Notes: a model not told the origin generated them from the sequence alone. A DNA stretch of 64,000 nt from Faecalicatena orotica (GCF_003149245.1 NZ_QGDL01000004.1:1-64000), one strand, 5' to 3'; shown: positions 1 through 8,487, counted from the stretch's first letter. A program made the numbers and translations.

Positions 1-189
1 GTTGAAGCTGCCTTTATTCCAAGTGTTAGCAACCCGATTTTTAAAGACTTCATCGGATATGGTGGACGGGTCCTTACAAAGGTACTTGGAAATCTCACGA
101 AAAGACTTGCTTTCATCTAGAGATTGTTCAATATAGCGACGGTCCTCGATTGTAAGATGTTTATGATTCCCTGGTATAAGTTTTGACAT
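1..189 (-). CDS. IS30-family transposase, N-terminal fragment (cut by window edge)
   Basis: The reverse strand encodes 63 residues starting MSKLIPGNHKHLTIEDR and staying open to base 1. The reading frame resembles the N-terminal helix-turn-helix of IS30-type transposases, with the family-like stretches LTIEDRRYIE and FREISKYL, which bind the element ends. An AGGAGG-like site (reverse complement of 195-200) precedes the ATG at 189. Only the DNA-binding part is visible; the DDE catalytic domain would lie outside the window. Whether the element is intact cannot be judged. Confidence 0.75.
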   Translation of the reverse strand, partial: MSKLIPGNHKHLTIEDRRYIEQSLDESKSFREISKYLCKDPSTISDEVFKNRVANTWNKGSFN

Positions 190-265
190 AGTGTTATCCT
201 CCTTATGCCGCCGGTTTGGACAACTGATAGAACTATACCGCTAGAAGGAATCATATGCAAGAGTA

Positions 266-317
266 AACCCTACTTATCCAAGACTAAGTCCTACATAGGA
301 TGAACAGGGTAGGATTT
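266..317. repeat. imperfect inverted repeat, possible end of the IS30-type element
   Basis: AACCCTACTTATCC (266-279) and GGATGAACAGGGTAGG (298-313) form an imperfect inverted repeat about 75 bases upstream of the transposase start. One arm may be the terminal inverted repeat of the insertion sequence; alternatively this is a hairpin in the leader of the RpiR gene. The other end of the element is outside the window, so the call cannot be closed. Confidence 0.3.
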
Positions 318-402
318 AGAAAAATAATTTACGCTGCGTTGACGCATGATGTCAAAAATGATAAGATTATGTAAATATATTTACAATAGGAAGGTAAAGC
401 AA

Positions 403-1260
403 ATGTCTGACTTTTCAAAACGTATAGCCTCAGAAACACCCTCATTTACAAATTCACAGAAAAATGTGGCCGACTATATTTCAGGTCATCTGAACAAGGT
501 CGCTTTCTATACGCTGGACGAGCTGTCTAGGAAGATCGGTGTCAGTACGACTACAATCATCCGTTTTTCACGTGTTTTAGGATATGACGGCTTCTCCGAG
601 ATGCAGAAAGCAATCCAAGAAGATATCTATGCCAATTCTGCCCCGAAAGCCAGACTTTCTGAAAGGCTTCCGGATACAGCGCAGCCTCCGGATAACGAGC
701 TCCTGTCAGATTGTTTCCAGAATGATATCGAGAATATCCGTCAGACTCTCGCGGCACAGAAAGGTGATGACCTTGATGCGGCAGTGGATTCGATTATTCG
801 TGCCCGCTCCGTCTACATCCTGGGCATGAGAAGCTCCTTCTCCCCCGCTTATTATATGGCCTCACGCCTCGGTGAGATCCGAAAAAATGTACACCTAATC
901 CAGTCAGTCGGCATGATCTACCCAGAAGAAATCGTCAATGCAGGGGAAGATGATGTCTGTATTGCCTATCTTTTTCCGCGTTATTCAAAGGTCAGCTCTT
1001 CCATCATCTCATGGATGAAGAATGCCGGCAGTAAGGTGATCCTGATTACAAGCCTGAACTATCAGGCAGTGAGCGGATATGGAGATATCATTCTTCCATG
1101 TGCGATTTCCAGCCTTTCCTATAAGAATTCATTTGCTGCGCCACTCTGCCTCACCAACTACCTGATAACGGCAATGGCCAGACAGAACCACAAGGAGGCT
1201 CAATCCATTCTGGAAAAGACGGAATCTATCCTGAGTCAGGGATTTTACCTCGGCCTGTAA
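403..1260 (+). CDS. MurR/RpiR-family transcriptional regulator
   Basis: A 285-residue regulator with an N-terminal RpiR-type helix-turn-helix (about residues 5-80, including the stretch LDELSRKIGVSTTTIIRFSR) and a C-terminal SIS domain (about 105-240) that binds a phosphosugar or similar effector in this family. The ATG at 403 is chosen over the upstream in-frame ATG at 346 because AGGAAGG lies at 388-394 with proper spacing. It is the first gene of the amino-acid locus and converges on the APC permease gene, so it is the likely regulator of 1329-8147. The effector is unknown; a phosphorylated intermediate made by the MOFRL kinase would fit the SIS domain (inference). Confidence 0.88.
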   Translation: MSDFSKRIASETPSFTNSQKNVADYISGHLNKVAFYTLDELSRKIGVSTTTIIRFSRVLGYDGFSEMQKAIQEDIYANSAPKARLSERLPDTAQPPDNELLSDCFQNDIENIRQTLAAQKGDDLDAAVDSIIRARSVYILGMRSSFSPAYYMASRLGEIRKNVHLIQSVGMIYPEEIVNAGEDDVCIAYLFPRYSKVSSSIISWMKNAGSKVILITSLNYQAVSGYGDIILPCAISSLSYKNSFAAPLCLTNYLITAMARQNHKEAQSILEKTESILSQGFYLGL

Positions 1261-1267
1261 ATCACAG

Positions 1268-1316
1268 AAAAAAAGTCCTACAGCGCGGCATCCCAGCCAT
1301 TCTGCAGGACTTTTTT
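1268..1316. terminator. bidirectional rho-independent terminator
   Basis: AAAAGTCCTACAG (1271-1283) pairs with CTGCAGGACTTTT (1302-1314) with one mismatch. It is flanked by an A run on the left and a T run on the right, so it can stop both the RpiR transcript and the convergent permease transcript. Confidence 0.85.
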
Positions 1317-1328
1317 GTATTACCTGTA

Positions 1329-2654
1329 TTATATAGATTTCTGCATTTCACCTTCAGTCTCTGCCCCTTCATGTTTTGCAGCATAGACATAATAGAATAC
1401 AATCCCGATTCCAATAATCACAATCATAGGAAGCAGCAGCTTAGGACTTCCAGCAAGAGTAACTACCAGAATAAATCCACATGAAGCGATTTCAAGGACC
1501 GGCCATATATAATACCAGATTCCCTTCATCTTAAATGCTGCTTCATCATATGCCTTTGGCAGCACCTTCTTTAATCTTACAGATACAAATGCTGAATGGA
1601 TCAGGCTTACCATGACAAAAGCTGTAGCCACATCTATATACTCCATAATAGATTCACTCATAAAGCTCAAAAGAATAGCTACGGCCACTGAAAACCAGAC
1701 AGCTACGATAGGTGCATTTCTCTTCCCTGCTGTCTTCTTAAAGAGCGCGGGCATGCTTCCCTGACAGGACATGTTATGCAGCTCATGGGTCAGGCACACA
1801 TACATCCCGTTCAAGGTTGAAATCGTTGCAAACATTGCCCCAAGCGTCACAAGCGCTGTGACTGCCGGCATTCCAAACTGCATGGATGCGATAGAAACCG
1901 GCGTGTCAATGCCAAGCTCTGTATAGGGCATCATACCACATAATACTGCAGTCATTCCACAATACAGCAGTGTAACAATTACCATACATAAAAACATAGC
2001 TTTAGGCAGGTTTTTTTGTGGTTTGTGGACATTTCCGGCCCATTCTGTCATCGTATTGATTCCTACAAACCCAAAATATGCCGGAATAATCTGGCCTATA
2101 ACCGGGCCCGCCCCCTTCGGGAACATTGGCGTTAGATTGCTTAGTTTCACATGAGGAATCCCCATAATAACAAATACCAGCATTGCCGCCATCAAAATAA
2201 TAACAATCAGACTCTGGAACCTGGCCGCCGCTTCAAACCCGAAAGAGTGAATGACTCCAAACAGAAGAAGTGCAATCACGGCAACCACGTAAACATTTGC
2301 CCCGGGGATATACAGTCTTACATACTTTGCAATCGTATGCGCACAATAAGGAAGCCAGATTGCCGTCCAGATAATATAAAGCCAGCCATACATAAATGTA
2401 CTTAACTTCCCGCTGGTCTTCTTTACCATCACATAGCTTGAGCCCTCCACAGGCAGTATACAGCCAATCTGTGCACTCTGGATGCAGACTGGGACCGTTA
2501 AAAGGGCACCGATTATGTATACCAGCCACACTGCAGGCCCCATTGCCTCCGCCTGATATCCGCTTGCTACAAAGGATGATGCACCGATAATAGTTCCGAT
2601 CAGCATGAATGTAGCAGTCATTAAGCCAATTTTACCTTTTTCTTTATTCTCCAT
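1329..2654 (-). CDS. APC-superfamily amino acid permease
   Basis: A 441-residue, strongly hydrophobic protein with about 12 predicted membrane helices. The N-terminal GTIIGASSFVASGYQAEAMGP region matches the first-helix glycine-rich substrate motif of APC amino acid/polyamine transporters. It would import an amino acid or amine into the cytoplasm. It lies 24 bases downstream of the ornithine-cyclodeaminase-family gene on the same strand, probably as a two-gene operon. The substrate cannot be told from sequence. It shares only family-level features with the second APC permease at 11964. Confidence 0.88.
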   Translation of the reverse strand: MENKEKGKIGLMTATFMLIGTIIGASSFVASGYQAEAMGPAVWLVYIIGALLTVPVCIQSAQIGCILPVEGSSYVMVKKTSGKLSTFMYGWLYIIWTAIWLPYCAHTIAKYVRLYIPGANVYVVAVIALLLFGVIHSFGFEAAARFQSLIVIILMAAMLVFVIMGIPHVKLSNLTPMFPKGAGPVIGQIIPAYFGFVGINTMTEWAGNVHKPQKNLPKAMFLCMVIVTLLYCGMTAVLCGMMPYTELGIDTPVSIASMQFGMPAVTALVTLGAMFATISTLNGMYVCLTHELHNMSCQGSMPALFKKTAGKRNAPIVAVWFSVAVAILLSFMSESIMEYIDVATAFVMVSLIHSAFVSVRLKKVLPKAYDEAAFKMKGIWYYIWPVLEIASCGFILVVTLAGSPKLLLPMIVIIGIGIVFYYVYAAKHEGAETEGEMQKSI

Positions 2655-2678
2655 ATATCCTGTCCTCTCACTCTCCCA

Positions 2679-3800
2679 CTATTTTTGATAAGGATCATCC
2701 CATAAAACAAGCTTCTGCCCAATCCCCTCTTTTAATGCAGTCTGGTACAGGTCATATCCAAGTCCCACATCGAAAGTAGCCATACCACATGCAACAAATG
2801 TAACCCTCTCTTTGCTGTCTGCACGCCCTTCCTTTTCTCCCAGAATCACTTCACCGATACTCGTGGATTCAACCAGTGGGCGGATCTTTCCATCATCAAT
2901 CAGAGTATAGATAGGTCCTCCGATTACGGATGCATAAGAAGCAGCCTTATCCCCAGACTCAACGGCTTCCTGCACATATGCCTCGTGCAGCCTTACATTA
3001 TCATAGATCAGTTTTGTATTCATCCAGAAGGAATCGTCTGACTGCATTGGTCCTGTAATCAGCAGTGTCACGCCTTCCTGAAGCCATTCATCTTTAATAT
3101 ATAATGGTTTCAGACGAGATGCTGCAACCGTGATTACCTCTCCGGCCCTTACTGCTTCTTCCAAATCTGTCGTCACAATTCCATCGATTCCGAGTTCTTC
3201 CTTTGCCCATCCTAAAAACTTCTTTCCGGCTTCTTCAAAAATATCATAACATACGATTTTCTTTGCATTCGGAAGCTGAGTCAGAATAGAACGGAGGCAG
3301 GAACGGTTAATCTGCCCACAGCCTAAAACGGTTACAACTTCTGAATCTTTTCTGGCAAGATGTCTCGCTGCAACTCCCGGTACTGCGCCTGTTCTTGCAG
3401 CACTCAACAGGTTCGCAGACATAAATGAGAGTGGTTCACCTGTATCTTTATCATTCAAAGTTACGGTCAGCACAGATCTTGGCAGCCCCTTCTTAGGGTT
3501 CTCTGCATTGGAGCCATACCATTTATTGCCGCATACATCAAACCGGCCTCCCAGATAAGCAGGCATTGCCACAAATCTTCTATCAGGACCGGCAACCGGC
3601 ATATTCGGGAACGGGGATTCCTTCGGGAATACAATTCCCAAGCCGTGGCTGTTATGGTTGCTTCCCCCCATCAGGTAATCTCCCTTACTTAATAAAGTAA
3701 AGACTTCCTCCGCGTTATCGATACATTTTACAGCATCGAGCACTCCTGCTTTAATTGTGTCCTGTTCTGATAAATATAAGAATTCTGTTTTGTGTGACAT
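2679..3800 (-). CDS. ornithine cyclodeaminase / mu-crystallin family dehydrogenase
   Basis: A 373-residue Rossmann protein. VLGCGQINRSCL (about 158-169) is the dinucleotide-binding loop, SAARTGAVPGVAARHLAR (133-150) is the family signature, and K93 in the NKWYG stretch corresponds to the conserved substrate lysine. Members are NAD(P)-dependent ornithine cyclodeaminases, alanine dehydrogenases or ketimine reductases. At 373 residues it is longer than typical 320-340 residue members. I recall close relatives being labelled tyramine oxidase subunit B, a name without clear basis here. The ATG at 3800 is preferred over the upstream frame start at 3857 because AAAGGAGAC sits just before it. First gene of a minus-strand operon with the APC permease. 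Confidence 0.8.
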   Translation of the reverse strand: MSHKTEFLYLSEQDTIKAGVLDAVKCIDNAEEVFTLLSKGDYLMGGSNHNSHGLGIVFPKESPFPNMPVAGPDRRFVAMPAYLGGRFDVCGNKWYGSNAENPKKGLPRSVLTVTLNDKDTGEPLSFMSANLLSAARTGAVPGVAARHLARKDSEVVTVLGCGQINRSCLRSILTQLPNAKKIVCYDIFEEAGKKFLGWAKEELGIDGIVTTDLEEAVRAGEVITVAASRLKPLYIKDEWLQEGVTLLITGPMQSDDSFWMNTKLIYDNVRLHEAYVQEAVESGDKAASYASVIGGPIYTLIDDGKIRPLVESTSIGEVILGEKEGRADSKERVTFVACGMATFDVGLGYDLYQTALKEGIGQKLVLWDDPYQK

Positions 3801-4153
3801 GTTTTTGTCTCCTTTCATATTGAGCCTGTCGGCAAATTGCTTAGTTTTTTTCTTCACATGTGAATGTTTTTGTTTATGTTTTATTTAATACATATACCCT
3901 ATCGCGTTATATCGCAATTGTCAATATTATTTTCGTTTTTATTCTGTTTTTTCGTTTTTTCAGCATTATTAACTAATTCCGATTTCATTTTTTGTTAATT
4001 ATGCCGTTTCTGAATTATAATATTGATTTTTGCAATATATCGCAATATACTATTTGTATCATTTGATACATTATCTGATACATATGAAATGCATCAAATC
4101 AGGCTGCTTCTATAAACCAACCAGCATGCAAACCTATATAAAAGGAGGATCTT
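3801..4153. other. AT-rich divergent intergenic region
   Basis: 353 bases without a gene, between the divergently transcribed dehydrogenase/permease operon and the MOFRL kinase operon. It is very AT-rich and must hold both promoters. TATATCGCAA occurs at 3908-3917 and again at 4036-4045. The 30-base open frame starting at 4030 on the plus strand has no ribosome binding site and reads like low-complexity noise. Confidence 0.7.
4030..4045. promoter_or_regulatory. candidate RpiR operator (near-palindrome)
   Basis: TTGCAATATATCGCAA is a near-perfect palindrome (one mismatched pair around an AT-rich centre). Its right arm TATATCGCAA recurs at 3908-3917 in the same divergent promoter region, about 128 bases away. 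Placement between the two operons of the locus makes it a plausible regulator site; assignment to the RpiR protein is inference. Confidence 0.4.
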
Positions 4154-5557
4154 ATGAAGAAAATCAAGAATTACGAACAACTCACCTCACATGGCGATGT
4201 TCTATCCAGAAAAATTGTACTGGATATTACAGAACAAACTCTTAAGAAACTGGATTCCTATGAACGCATTAAAAGTATCATGCACCTCGACGGTGACATG
4301 CTTCATATAGGAACCAAGACGTGGGACCTATCAAAAAAGAAGAACGTTTACCTGCTGGGGGCCGGAAAAGCCTGCAACCATATGGCTATGGCAGTTGATG
4401 AGGTACTCGGGAACCGGCTTACAAAGGGAATTGCAATTGTAAAAATCAAAGAAGAAACAGATCGTTTTCAAAATACGGACGTCTATGTTGGAGGTCACCC
4501 TCTCCCAAACCAGGCTGGATATGAAGCCTGCCTTAAGATCCTCGACCTGGTAGATCAGGCAGGCCCGGACGATTTATTCATCGTTGTCATTAGCGGTGGA
4601 AGTTCCGCCCTTATGAGCTGTCCGCGTGAAGGAATCACACTGGAAGATGAAATTAAGACTACCGACATCATGTTGAAATCCGGGGCCGGAATCTATGAAG
4701 TAAACGCCATCCGCCGCCATATCTCTGCCCTGAATGGTGGTATGCTTGCAAAACGGATCGAATCTGTCGGTGCAGAACTCATTGGTTTCGGAATCAGCGA
4801 TGCAGTCGGAACCCCTGCAACCGGCGACATTGGGATTCCTTATAAGAAGTATGCCAGCACTCCGATGGGCCCTGATAAAACAACACTCGAAGATGCACGG
4901 CGGGTTATCCGTGAATTCGACGTAGCCGATAAGCTTCCAAAGAATGTCGTGGACTATTTGATGAACGTCGGGCCAGAAGGCGAGACGCCAAAGGCTTTCC
5001 CAAATAACACCTATTTTCTTTTGAACACGCTTCCTGATTCCTGCATTTATGCCAAAGAAATTGCAGAGGCGATGGGAATCCCAGCAATCATACTTTCCTC
5101 ATTCCTAGAAGGAGAAAGTAAGGACGCCGGTACATTTTTCGCTTCTATTGCAAGAGAATCACAGGCCTACGGCAACCCAGTCCAGCCGCCGTGCGTCATT
5201 TTAAGCTCCGGTGAAACCACAACGAAGATTCTGGACAATAAACTCATCACAGGCCACGGCGGACCCGGACAGGAACTAACTTTAAGCTTTGCCATCGCCG
5301 CGCAGAAAACCAAGGGGGCCTGCATGCTGTCCATCGACTCCGAAGGAACAGACGGTACCACCCCCGTTGCAGGAGGCATATGCGATTCGACAAGCTACAC
5401 CAATGCTGTTTCCAAAAAGATCGATGTCCACGCCGCACTGAGGGGGCACGCCTGCTATGAAGCCCTCTCCGAGATGGAGGATGCGGTATTTACAGGCAAT
5501 ACCGGTACCAACCTTTGTGACTTTAATGTTCTGTATATTCCGGAAACAAACGAATAG
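4154..5557 (+). CDS. glycerate 2-kinase-type protein (DUF4147 + MOFRL domains)
   Basis: A 467-residue protein with the two-domain layout of type II glycerate kinases (GckA/TtuD): an N-terminal DUF4147 half with ISGGSSALMSCPREGIT near residue 150, and a C-terminal MOFRL half with GHGGPGQE, SEGTDGTTPVAGG and TGNTGTNLCDF. The family phosphorylates D-glycerate at C2 with ATP; some members were historically called hydroxypyruvate reductase. It is slightly longer than the usual 420-445 residues. A perfect AAAGGAGG precedes the ATG. It is the first gene of the operon, 10 bases ahead of the enolase homologue. Because the enolase is not canonical, the real substrate may be another 2-hydroxy acid. Confidence 0.85.
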   Translation: MKKIKNYEQLTSHGDVLSRKIVLDITEQTLKKLDSYERIKSIMHLDGDMLHIGTKTWDLSKKKNVYLLGAGKACNHMAMAVDEVLGNRLTKGIAIVKIKEETDRFQNTDVYVGGHPLPNQAGYEACLKILDLVDQAGPDDLFIVVISGGSSALMSCPREGITLEDEIKTTDIMLKSGAGIYEVNAIRRHISALNGGMLAKRIESVGAELIGFGISDAVGTPATGDIGIPYKKYASTPMGPDKTTLEDARRVIREFDVADKLPKNVVDYLMNVGPEGETPKAFPNNTYFLLNTLPDSCIYAKEIAEAMGIPAIILSSFLEGESKDAGTFFASIARESQAYGNPVQPPCVILSSGETTTKILDNKLITGHGGPGQELTLSFAIAAQKTKGACMLSIDSEGTDGTTPVAGGICDSTSYTNAVSKKIDVHAALRGHACYEALSEMEDAVFTGNTGTNLCDFNVLYIPETNE

Positions 5558-5567
5558 GAGGAAAACC

Positions 5568-6842
5568 ATGAAATCAATCATTAAATCCGTACATGCACGA
5601 CAGATTGTAGACTGTAAATGCCGCCCGATGGTGGAGGTAGACGTCGTAACGAGCGATGGGTACACCGGCAGAGGCTGCGCCCCAACCGGGTCTTCCGTGG
5701 GAATGTCCGAATGCTGTGTCCTCAGAGACAACAACCCGGAGGAATATCATGGGCTCAGTGTACATAAGGCGGTAGACAATGTAAACAAATTTATCGCACC
5801 AGCCCTGATTGGAATGGATGTTACCGACCAGAAAGGGATTGACGAAAAGATGATTTCTCTGGACGGCACCCCGGAAAAAAAGAACCTCGGAGGCAATGCG
5901 ATTTATTCCGTCTCTATTGCCACTTTCCGGGCAGCTGCCGAAGCAGCACACCAGCCGCTCTACAACTATATCGCCGGTGGTCCGGTTAAAACAGTACCTG
6001 TGCCAAGCTTTAATGTTGTAAACGGGGGCCGCTACGCATCACTAACACAGCCTTTCAACGAGTTCATCATCATGCCTTATGGGGCAGACACAATAGATGA
6101 GGCTGTTGAGATGGGAATTAATACATTCCAGGAACTGGAGACGGTCATTACAAAATATACCGGGAAGAAACCAGAAGTCGCCCCCTCCTATGGATATGCG
6201 GCGCCATCAGAGGATCCCGAGGTCATCCTCAACCTGATCTCAGAAGCTATTGACCACTGTGGCTATACCGGACGGATCGGATTTGCATTCGACTGTGCTT
6301 CCAGTGAAATGTATGACCGTCATGATGACACCTATCTTTTAAAAGGGCAGAGGGTGAATTCCCGGCAATTAATTGATTATACAAAATATCTGACTGAAAA
6401 GTTTAACTTTGTATTTATAGAGGACCTTCTGGATGAAGAGGATTGGGAATCTTATCCGAAAGCACATAAAGAAATCACCCGGACTAATATCATCGGAGAC
6501 GATTTTATTGTCACAAACCCCGACCGCCTCAAACGTGCATATGAATTAGATGCATTAGATGGTTTTATCCTGAAACCCAATCAGGTAGGAACCATCACCG
6601 AGGCATTATCCGCCTACAATTATGCTATGGATCACAATCTGCTGGCAATCCCATCCGGAAGGGCAGGCGGTGTCATTGGCGATATCGTCATGGATCTTGC
6701 CGTAGGACTTCAGGTCGGCTTTATTAAAAACGGTGCCCCGCGCTCTGGGGAGAGAATTGACAAACTGAATTTCCTCATGCGTGCCCGCGACTTAAACCCG
6801 GGCTGCAGACTTGCAGACATATCCCCTCTGCTGAAATTTTAA
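5568..6842 (+). CDS. divergent enolase-superfamily protein lacking key enolase residues
   Basis: 424 residues, alignable end to end with bacterial enolase. Metal ligands are kept (D242, E285 in IEDLLDEEDW, D311 in GDDF), as are the lysine base (K336 in FILKPNQVGT), E165, R365 and K387. Three active-site positions differ. The loop equivalent of H159 is Y156 (NGGRYAS instead of NGGxHA). The general acid E211 is Y208 (PSYGYAAP instead of GDEGGFAP). H373 is G364 (PSGRAGG instead of SHRSGE). The usual DSRGNPTVEV start is DCKCRPMVEV. So it probably does not make phosphoenolpyruvate by the normal mechanism. The ATG at 5568 follows AGGAGG; the longer frame start at 5457 lies inside the kinase gene. 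Expressed with the kinase and glutamate dehydrogenase. Confidence 0.85.
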   Translation: MKSIIKSVHARQIVDCKCRPMVEVDVVTSDGYTGRGCAPTGSSVGMSECCVLRDNNPEEYHGLSVHKAVDNVNKFIAPALIGMDVTDQKGIDEKMISLDGTPEKKNLGGNAIYSVSIATFRAAAEAAHQPLYNYIAGGPVKTVPVPSFNVVNGGRYASLTQPFNEFIIMPYGADTIDEAVEMGINTFQELETVITKYTGKKPEVAPSYGYAAPSEDPEVILNLISEAIDHCGYTGRIGFAFDCASSEMYDRHDDTYLLKGQRVNSRQLIDYTKYLTEKFNFVFIEDLLDEEDWESYPKAHKEITRTNIIGDDFIVTNPDRLKRAYELDALDGFILKPNQVGTITEALSAYNYAMDHNLLAIPSGRAGGVIGDIVMDLAVGLQVGFIKNGAPRSGERIDKLNFLMRARDLNPGCRLADISPLLKF

Positions 6843-6884
6843 ACACACACTAAAAATATAAATTCTATAAGGAAGGTAATGAAA

Positions 6885-8147
6885 ATGAGTCCAAAATATA
6901 ATCCCTACGAAAATATGCTCTCTGTTGTAAGCAATGCTGCAGATATCCTTGGTTATGTGCCCAGTGATTACGAGGCAATCAAATATCCGGAACGCGAACT
7001 CAAAGTTGCCGTGCCTGTTCGCATGGATGACGGAAGCGTCAGAGTCTTTGAAGGTTTCCGCGTACAGCATTCCACGTCCCGAGGTCCCGCAAAGGGAGGT
7101 ATCCGTTATCATCAGAATGTGGACCTCGACGAAGTAAAGGCTCTCGCAGCGTGGATGACTTTCAAATGTGCTGTCGTAAATATTCCTTACGGCGGCGGAA
7201 AAGGCGGAATCATTTGTGATCCAACAAAACTCTCAGAATCAGAGCTTCGAAGCCTGACAAGACGTTTCACAGCCATGATCGCCCCCATCATCGGACCGGA
7301 CCAGGATATTCCGGCACCTGATGTTGGCACAAATGCAAACGTCATGGGCTGGATCATGGATACTTACAGCATGTTAAAGGGCCACTGCGTCCCGGGAGTT
7401 GTTACCGGGAAACCAATCGCACTCGGAGGCGCACTCGGAAGAAACGAAGCAACCGGGCGCGGCGTCATGATTACCACTTTGAATATCCTGAAGGCACACG
7501 CATTCTCTCCAGAAAATTCCACGGTTGCAATACAGGGAATGGGAAATGTCGGAAGCGTATCCGCAAAACTTCTTTACGAACAAGGACTGAAAGTGGCCGC
7601 TGTCAGCGATGTTTCAGGCGCTCTCTACGATCCCGACGGACTCGATATCCCGTCTATCTTAGAGTACCTTTCGCAAAAGCGTGGAAACCTTCTCGAAGGA
7701 TATGACGCTGGCAATGCAAAATGGATCACCAACGCAGAATTGCTTGAGCTTCCTGTTGACGTGCTCATTCCAGCGGCACTTGAGAACCAGATTAACGCCT
7801 CCAATGCCGACAAAATTCAGGCAAAGATCATTGTAGAAGCTGCCAATGGCCCTACAACGATTGATGCTGATAAGATTCTTGACAAGAGAGGAATCGTTAT
7901 CGTCCCAGATATCCTTTCTAATGCAGGAGGTGTTGTTGTTTCCTACTTTGAATGGGTTCAAAATATCCAGTCTATTTCATGGAGCGAAGAACATGTAAAC
8001 GAACAATTGAAAGATATTATGGATCAGGCTTTTCAGTCCGTATGGGACATCGCAAAAGATAAAGATGTTTCCCTTCGCACCGGCGCATATCTTATTGCAG
8101 TAAAGCGTGTAGTCGACGCTAAAAATATGCGTGGAATCTGGCCTTAA
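6885..8147 (+). CDS. gdhA: NAD(P)-dependent glutamate dehydrogenase
   Basis: 420 residues with the Glu/Leu/Phe/Val dehydrogenase fold. The substrate domain has GPAKGGIRY, the catalytic lysine in PYGGGKGG (K106) and the catalytic aspartate in PAPDVGT (D146); the dinucleotide loop is GMGNVG. The lysine in DLDEVK (K85) and the serine in VVSYFEW are the positions that bind the side-chain carboxylate in glutamate dehydrogenases, so glutamate is favoured over branched-chain substrates. The ATG at 6885 is chosen over 6879 because AGGAAGG at 6870-6876 leaves 8 rather than 2 bases. Last gene of the operon; it would recycle amino groups collected as glutamate by the pathway (inference). Confidence 0.9.
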   Translation: MSPKYNPYENMLSVVSNAADILGYVPSDYEAIKYPERELKVAVPVRMDDGSVRVFEGFRVQHSTSRGPAKGGIRYHQNVDLDEVKALAAWMTFKCAVVNIPYGGGKGGIICDPTKLSESELRSLTRRFTAMIAPIIGPDQDIPAPDVGTNANVMGWIMDTYSMLKGHCVPGVVTGKPIALGGALGRNEATGRGVMITTLNILKAHAFSPENSTVAIQGMGNVGSVSAKLLYEQGLKVAAVSDVSGALYDPDGLDIPSILEYLSQKRGNLLEGYDAGNAKWITNAELLELPVDVLIPAALENQINASNADKIQAKIIVEAANGPTTIDADKILDKRGIVIVPDILSNAGGVVVSYFEWVQNIQSISWSEEHVNEQLKDIMDQAFQSVWDIAKDKDVSLRTGAYLIAVKRVVDAKNMRGIWP

Positions 8148-8152
8148 GAACA

Positions 8153-8199
8153 AAAAAAGAGGTATGGACGCTCTCCCCTGAGAGCCCATGCCCCTTTTT
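8153..8199 (+). terminator. rho-independent terminator after the kinase-enolase-gdh operon
   Basis: A long hairpin pairs AAGAGGTATGGACGCTCTC with GAGAGCCCATGCCCCTT with a few mismatches, followed by a run of five T. It starts 5 bases after the glutamate dehydrogenase stop codon. An A run on the left could let it also act on the opposite small gene. Confidence 0.88.
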
Positions 8200-8232
8200 C
8201 TGCCAAAAACAAATCCCCACACGGGGATGACA

Positions 8233-8394
8233 TCACAATATAATATATATGACTAACAAAGCTGCACTTATAATGATGAACGGCTTCTGAACCTTATTCG
8301 CCAATACATTCAGTTTCGGATTATTCACAAAAAACAGTATCAGATAGATACATGAACAAATCAGCGCGACAGCCAGCACAATATTCTTAAGCAT
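8233..8394 (-). CDS. small two-helix membrane protein (53 aa)
   Basis: An open frame of 53 residues starting MLKNIVLAVALICSC, with two hydrophobic segments (about residues 4-23 and 38-53) joined by a short polar loop NNPKLNVLANKVQK. A good GGGAGG site lies just upstream of the ATG on the reverse strand. No family recognised. It sits between the operon terminator and the AraC gene and is transcribed away from the latter. Support is the ribosome binding site and the clear helix-loop-helix composition. Confidence 0.55.
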   Translation of the reverse strand: MLKNIVLAVALICSCIYLILFFVNNPKLNVLANKVQKPFIIISAALLVIYIIL

Positions 8395-8487
8395 TCTTTT
8401 TTCCTCCCAATTTATCTTACGTTGCTACATACCTGTAACACATTATAATCCATTTGAACAAATAAATCCACTTATAATTTATTCCTG

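Noticed and set aside
5457-5567. N-terminal extension of the enolase-like protein
   Set aside because: It lies wholly or almost wholly inside the kinase gene, and AGGAGG directly precedes the ATG at 5568, where the enolase alignment begins.
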